In this document: in pieces, positions 7,431 through 11,000 of the stretch | How positions within the stretch are numbered: the first letter of the stretch is position 1 | Layout: each line of letters starts with the position of its first letter | Origin: Symbiodinium natans | Lineage: Eukaryota > Sar > Dinophyceae > Suessiales > Symbiodiniaceae | Direction of reading: 5' to 3' | Assembly (NCBI GenBank): GCA_905221605.1 | Contig: CAJNDS010000093.1 | Location: 64,001-75,000 of the forward strand | Length of the DNA: 11,000 nt | Translations under genes and position numbers: made by a program | Notes under the pieces: model-generated | Databases searched by the model: none | Told to the model about the DNA's origin: nothing | Seen by the model: only the letters and a program-made list of their open reading frames with translations

Positions 7431-7766
7431 TCTCTCGCAATAGCTCTCTCTGTTTCTATCACTATCTCAATCGTGGATGCGAGACCTTTTTTCAGGGGCC
7501 TCCCTAAAAGCCTTCCGGCCACCTGATCTTAGTGCCAAGGCTTTAAGGCGACTTCAGGGCTCACTACAGCCCAGATTTGTAGGCAATAGTTGGAAATAGG
7601 TTTCCTGCTCTTAGCGCAGGTCAATGACCTGGCAGGAGGCTTACAATGCACCAGGGGGCCCTCTGAGACTTCTCAGACTTTTCAGACTTGCGCGGCCTCT
7701 GACGGCCTCTGAGGCGCCGGGTCGCAAGAGCTCCCTCAGCCATACGCAGCTTGGCGTAGGACATAG
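7431..7766. other. No gene recognised
   Basis: There is a pyrimidine-rich start (7437-7470) followed by short imperfect repeats CTCTGAGACTTCTCAGACTT and GGCCTCTGACGGCCTCTGAG (about 7660-7715). Stops are frequent in all frames. Confidence 0.4.
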
Positions 7767-8345
7767 GAGTTATTTGGATCCCACAGCATCGTGCTTTGCT
7801 TAACTTGGCGTGTCAGGTTGGATCCCATTGATGAGTCCAAGATGATAATGAAACTTTCGCAAAAGAACAGTCCGCTTCTTGGAAGTCGCGAGATGTCCGG
7901 AAGAGATGAGATTCAGTGTCTTTGGTCCATTCCCTTGTCGCGCAACATTGATTGAGAACTTTCATTCTGGGATGAAGGTCACGGGCTGGTACTCCACCCT
8001 TTAGGTACATTCGAATTCTTTCTGGTTGGGGTTTCCTCTAACTGGTGTGGCGGTGGAGCCACTACGCCACTACGGTCTGGAGATCCCCAAAGACCCTACC
8101 GATGCTGGCATATGCTGGCGATTTGGGGGCTTCTCTGCACGTCCTGCAGCCTTGGCCCAGAAGAGCAAGTTTGCCAAGCCACACTCAATCTTACAAGAAA
8201 TGACCGCACCAGTCAGACGGTGCTTACGGAAGCGCTCACGCCAAGCTACTCCCGTGCATGGGAGTTCTGTGAACACAGTTGTGTAGGTTTGCGCAGTCAG
8301 GGCTGTGAGATCCTGCTTGCGTCCTATGCTTCAAGTGCAAGATAG
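7767..8345 (+). other. Two overlapping open frames; possible exons or pseudogene
   Basis: One frame is open from 7767 to 8342 apart from a single TGA at 7953-7955, giving 62 and then 129 codons. A second frame from ATG 8026 runs to TAG after 8286 and has a basic C-terminal half (VRRCLRKRSRQ). They overlap from 8026 to 8286, so at most one is likely to be coding there. No family was recognised. The first could be a decayed gene or exons separated by an intron covering the TGA. The second could be a terminal exon, with acceptor-like CCTGCAG at 8143-8149. Confidence 0.25.
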
Positions 8346-8372
8346 GCAGTCGGCCACAATTTGCGAAGCGTG

Positions 8373-8387
8373 CCCCCCCCCCCCCCC
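8373..8387. repeat. Poly-C tract (15 nt)
   Basis: This uninterrupted C run lies near the second cluster of the CATTGTGTTTGCAAAT repeat. Similar C runs follow the repeat at 1673-1689 and 9403-9414. Confidence 0.95.
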
Positions 8388-8403
8388 GGTTTATTCTTTG
8401 TCG

Positions 8404-8660
8404 GGCCCGTCTTACCAGCGTTGTAATCTTTCCAAGTCGGTCATACCAACATGTTTGTAAATGGGGCAGGAACTGTGCCGTCCCCAACCCCAGCGCTTGT
8501 TGCAAAACCTTGATTGCAGAAGAACCATGCTATCGCAGCGACCTGCTTCAAAACCCATCCTTTTCTTTTCCAAGCCCATCATACCAACGTTGTAATCTTT
8601 TCCAAGCCCGTCATACCAGCATTGTGTTTGCAAATGTGGGGCTCCCCCCTGACCCCACTG
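8404..8660. repeat. Poly-C-associated dispersed repeat, second cluster
   Basis: Two or three units carry CATACCAACGTTGTAATCTT or variants, TTTCCAAGCCCGTCATACC, and the CAGCATTGTGTTTGCAAAT anchor (8622) or a diverged ACATGTTTGTAAATGGGG (about 8447). The left part CTATCGCAGCGACCTGCTTC (8531-8550) is shared with TTATCGCGGCGACTTGCTTC at about 9317. It belongs to the same family as 1209-1815. Confidence 0.7.
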
Positions 8661-8694
8661 CTGTTCTAGTTGGGGGGGATGGGGCCCAGCTGCC

Positions 8695-8877
8695 ATGAGA
8701 ACGTGGGAGACATTGGCGGAAGCGTTGGCCACCCGCACGGGCGAATCTGCAGCGGCCGAGAAGGTCAAACTGTTGCAGGCCTTGAGCATCACACTGAAGC
8801 GCGAGAACGCGCGTGAGGTGGTGCGCAGGGCAGGTTGGGACCCGGCTGCCGCCGCTGCAGCGCTTGACCAGCCGTGA
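8695..8877 (+). CDS. Short Ala-rich helical protein or last exon, UBA-like C-terminus
   Basis: A 60-residue frame with strongly coding-like codon choice (third positions mostly G or C). The translation is predicted helical: an amphipathic N-terminal half rich in Glu, Ala, Leu and Lys (TWETLAEALATRTGES, then EKVKLLQALSITLK). It ends in VVRRAGWDPAAAAAALDQ, which resembles helices 1-3 of ubiquitin-associated (UBA) domains, where a Gly-Phe/Trp turn is followed by an Ala/Leu-rich helix. The upstream frame is open from 8653, so this may be the final exon of a larger protein; the ATG at 8695 may be internal. A full UBA domain is about 40 residues, so the match covers only part. The function is unproven, and a plain Ala-rich helix is the alternative. 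Confidence 0.4.
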   Translation: MRTWETLAEALATRTGESAAAEKVKLLQALSITLKRENAREVVRRAGWDPAAAAAALDQP

Positions 8878-9008
8878 CTTGTCGCCGATCGCTCCCAGGT
8901 CGAGCCTTCATGTTCTGCGCACTGCCCGAACCAACATTTCGGCAGGTTTGCAAGTCCGGCTGAGCTTTCTGCCCTACTCACATGCAGAATGCTTTTCTTG
9001 CTGTCCTT

Positions 9009-9110
9009 GTGCAATTTTGTTCGTGCACCACCCTCAGAAGTAGGAGTGCTTGTGAGCCTGTCCTGTTGTGCTCGCGCACCGCCCTCAGAAGTAGGAGTGG
9101 TTGAGAGCCT
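9009..9110. repeat. 51-nt tandem duplication (two copies)
   Basis: GCACCACCCTCAGAAGTAGG at about 9025 recurs as GCACCGCCCTCAGAAGTAGG at about 9076, with matching flanks GGAGTGCTTGTGAGCCT and GGAGTGGTTGAGAGCCT. The two copies differ at only a few positions. Confidence 0.8.
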
Positions 9111-9289
9111 TGGAACGCTTTATGCATGGTGGTTTCCGGAGTACTGGCTGTCGTCAGACGTCGTCAGCAGTGCCTGATTCCCACCCAAAGCAGGTGTATA
9201 GATGAGCTGTTCTAGTTGTAAGTTTGCTTTAAGATGCATCATGTCCAGTGCCTTGCTTCAAACAAAACCCATTTGTTCTTTGCAAATCC

Positions 9290-9420
9290 GGGGAGCTTGC
9301 TTTACAGTACATCACGTTATCGCGGCGACTTGCTTCAAAAGCTGTATAATTCTTTCCAAGACCATGAAGCCAGCCAGCATTGTGTTTGCAAATGGGGGGC
9401 TGCCCCCCCCCCCCTCCCCC
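9290..9420. repeat. Poly-C-associated dispersed repeat, solitary copy
   Basis: This carries TTATCGCGGCGACTTGCTTC, CTTTCCAAGACCATGAAGCC and CAGCATTGTGTTTGCAAAT, then a G run and a C run (9403-9414). The order of elements is the same as in the 8404-8660 cluster. The large + and - ORFs across it are repeat translations. Confidence 0.7.
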
Positions 9421-9424
9421 GGCC

Positions 9425-9794
9425 AAGCCCCCGGCCCCACCGCGCCTCCCACCCTCCAACTTCCAACTGTGGAAACTCTTCATGTGTCTTGGTTAAGCAG
9501 GGCGCCGCGTGAAACGCGACAAACCCGAAACCACGAAAAAAACACGAAAGCATCGCAAGAAAAACCGCGAACAAGCGCAAGCACTACGACCCTTTTAGCC
9601 CTCTTCCTTGGGACCCTTGGCCTCTACGTCCCCCACGCTCACTTACGCTGCTGGTGCAAAGTTTCGGTTTACGGGCCATTTTGCTCGACCCGCGGTCGCC
9701 TTCCATACGTAGCTGAAGTTGCTGCAACCCGATGTGCGGACTGGCAGCTCCGAAGTGCAGTGCTTGGACAGTCAAAGCCGGTACGCTCAAAGCC
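9425..9794. other. No gene recognised
   Basis: A + frame is open through here and onward to 9933, but it begins inside the dispersed repeat and ends inside the GGACC minisatellite. The middle part (9520-9580) is A-rich with CGAAA/CGCAAG repeats. I see no conserved motif. Confidence 0.35.
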
Positions 9795-9945
9795 GGATAG
9801 CAAAGCCCACAGGACCAAGGACCAGCGGACTACGGGACCAGGGGACCTGAGGACCAGAAGAACCCAGAAGACCAGAGGACCAGAAGACCGGGGGATCCGC
9901 GGTCCGGAACAAGCCCAGAGACTAGAGGACTAGAGGACGAAGGGG
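9795..9945. repeat. GGACC/AGAGGACCAG degenerate minisatellite
   Basis: Short units of about 8-10 nt such as AGGACCAGAGGACCAGAAG and GGACTACGGGACCAGGGGAC are repeated with many changes. It encodes the Arg/Gly/Pro/Thr-rich low-complexity tail of an otherwise unsupported ORF. Confidence 0.75.
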
Positions 9946-10059
9946 CCGGAGGAACCTGGCTCACATTGGCTGATCCTTGCAAATGTTGTTGATGCTTATC
10001 ATGTTTTGATGTAGTGTTGATGTTATAAAACTTTTTGAGGCTTATGATTTTTGATACCT

Positions 10060-10593
10060 ATGACTGTAGGGTGCAGCCTTGCATACTTTCACAGCATCAT
10101 GGTCAAGTCTAGAAGCTCCGAGATGCATCTGGCTCAAGTGTCAGGAAGTGTCAGGAAGTGTCAGAAGCGTCAGGAAGTGTCAGTGTTTCAGGTTCCTCAA
10201 CTCTATCTGCTTTTCCCAGGTGCCAGCTACTACGTACGCGTGGCGAAGTTGATGTTGGCTGGATCTCAGGCCTCGTTTCATGTTTTTCTTTACGTTCAGT
10301 CATGGTCACGCATCAGCGCCAGACGAGACATGAACGTGCTGAGGAGGAGAAGTCCACATCGGACGTGCTCGAGCTAAACGCTCTGGGCTATGTCCCTGAG
10401 CAGCATCTTCCAACAAATTGTTTGTTGTGGAACCGCGGCAGCCTTGCCAGGCAATTCCACAGGCGACAGCCGTGGCAGCGGACTTACTGTGACCTCTTCC
10501 ACGGTCCATTGTCACGCGCACATGCGCCAGCTTTGCAAGTCTTGCCATGGCCAGGCCGCTGCGCTCGAGGAGCAGAAGCTCGGCAAGGCCTGA
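10060..10593 (+). CDS. Possible three-exon gene with Cys/His-rich C-terminus
   Basis: The product is unrecognised. The proposed exons are 10060-10269, 10344-10386 and 10451-10593, giving about 131 residues. The introns are 10270-10343 (74 nt) and 10387-10450 (64 nt); both begin with GC and end with AG before a G, as in the EF-hand gene. The joined product reads through SYYVRVAKLMLAGSQEEKST and LELNALGNSTGD. It ends with a Cys/His cluster, CHAHMRQLCKSCHG, that could bind a metal, and then a charged tail ALEEQKLGKA before TGA. The last exon has clear codon bias. An alternative second acceptor at 10461-10462 also keeps frame. The start is uncertain: ATG 10060 and ATG 10099 are both possible, and the acceptor CTTTTCCCAG|G at 10218-10220 suggests an upstream exon instead. 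Exon 1 includes the GTGTCAGGAA repeat, which argues against a 10060 start. Confidence 0.38.
10137..10193. repeat. GTGTCAGGAA short tandem repeat
   Basis: About four to five imperfect units of 10 nt (GTGTCAGGAA, GTGTCAGAAGC, GTCAGGAA, GTGTCAGT) follow one another. Confidence 0.8.
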
Positions 10594-10710
10594 GGTGAAG
10601 GACCGGTGCAGCACGACTCTGGAGTTCTTTCCGAACTTTACTGAGGTCCTTTCTGTTCGAACCGGCTTGCAGGAGGCGAGGACCCCAGAGCCTCTCTCTC
10701 CTTCCAAAAA

Positions 10711-11000
<290 letters not shown>

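Noticed and set aside
8412-9014. Minus-strand ORF of 200 residues
   Set aside because: Its C-terminal half is the dispersed repeat, and the rest is antisense to the better-coding frame at 8695-8877.
9202-9933. Plus-strand ORF of 243 residues
   Set aside because: It starts within the dispersed repeat and ends in the GGACC minisatellite; composition shifts abruptly between parts and no motif is seen.
10118-10138. Possible relict spliced-leader sequence ending TGGCTCAAG
   Set aside because: Only the last nine bases and a few others match the dinoflagellate leader. Two other 9-base matches (GCCATTTTG near 9675 and on the minus strand near 3220) show that chance hits of this size are expected.

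Overview
The window looks like nuclear DNA of a dinoflagellate, most likely a Symbiodiniaceae-type alga. Nothing in it looks bacterial: there are no operons, no ribosome-binding sites and no long clean ORFs. The strongest evidence is a small calmodulin-like gene (about 3497-4277, + strand). It reads correctly only when short introns of 56-108 nt are removed. Those introns start with GC or GA instead of GT, and each ends in AG followed by G, which is the unusual splice grammar reported for Symbiodiniaceae genomes. Degenerate CCCTAAA (plant/dinoflagellate-type telomere) repeats, abundant simple repeats and exon-sized coding fragments fit the same picture. The species assignment is inference.

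Layout. 1-555: no gene seen. 556-1002: possible two-exon gene with an N-terminal signal peptide. 1209-1815: degenerate tandem repeat with poly-C tracts. 1825-3184: several open frames without a resolved gene model, probably exon fragments. 3497-4277: two-EF-hand calmodulin-like gene, the best-supported gene here. 4278-5535: intergenic DNA with copies of one repeat in both orientations, poly-T/GT/GC tracts and a Z-DNA-prone GC run. 5550-5663: degenerate telomere-like repeat. 5729-6204: AT-rich DNA with TA/GTA microsatellites. 6211-6560: dense array of near-perfect hairpins. 6561-7766: AT-rich and GGTTT/AAACC-rich repeat-like DNA. 7767-8345: overlapping open frames of uncertain status. 8404-8660: second cluster of the poly-C-associated repeat. 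8695-8877: short ORF with strong coding character and a UBA-like C-terminus. 9022-9420: a 51-nt tandem duplication and another copy of the poly-C repeat. 9795-9945: GGACC-type minisatellite. 10060-10593: possible three-exon gene with GC-AG introns and a Cys/His-rich C-terminus. 10711-11000: (CA)n microsatellite running off the window.

The recognisable genes are unrelated single eukaryotic genes, all on the + strand. No pathway or multi-gene system can be read from them. The most informative feature is the splice-site pattern, which can be checked residue by residue in the EF-hand gene because calmodulin spacing constrains where the exons must join. No tRNA, rRNA, CRISPR array, insertion sequence or virus-like gene was recognised. 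The longest computed ORFs in the window are translated repeats, not genes.
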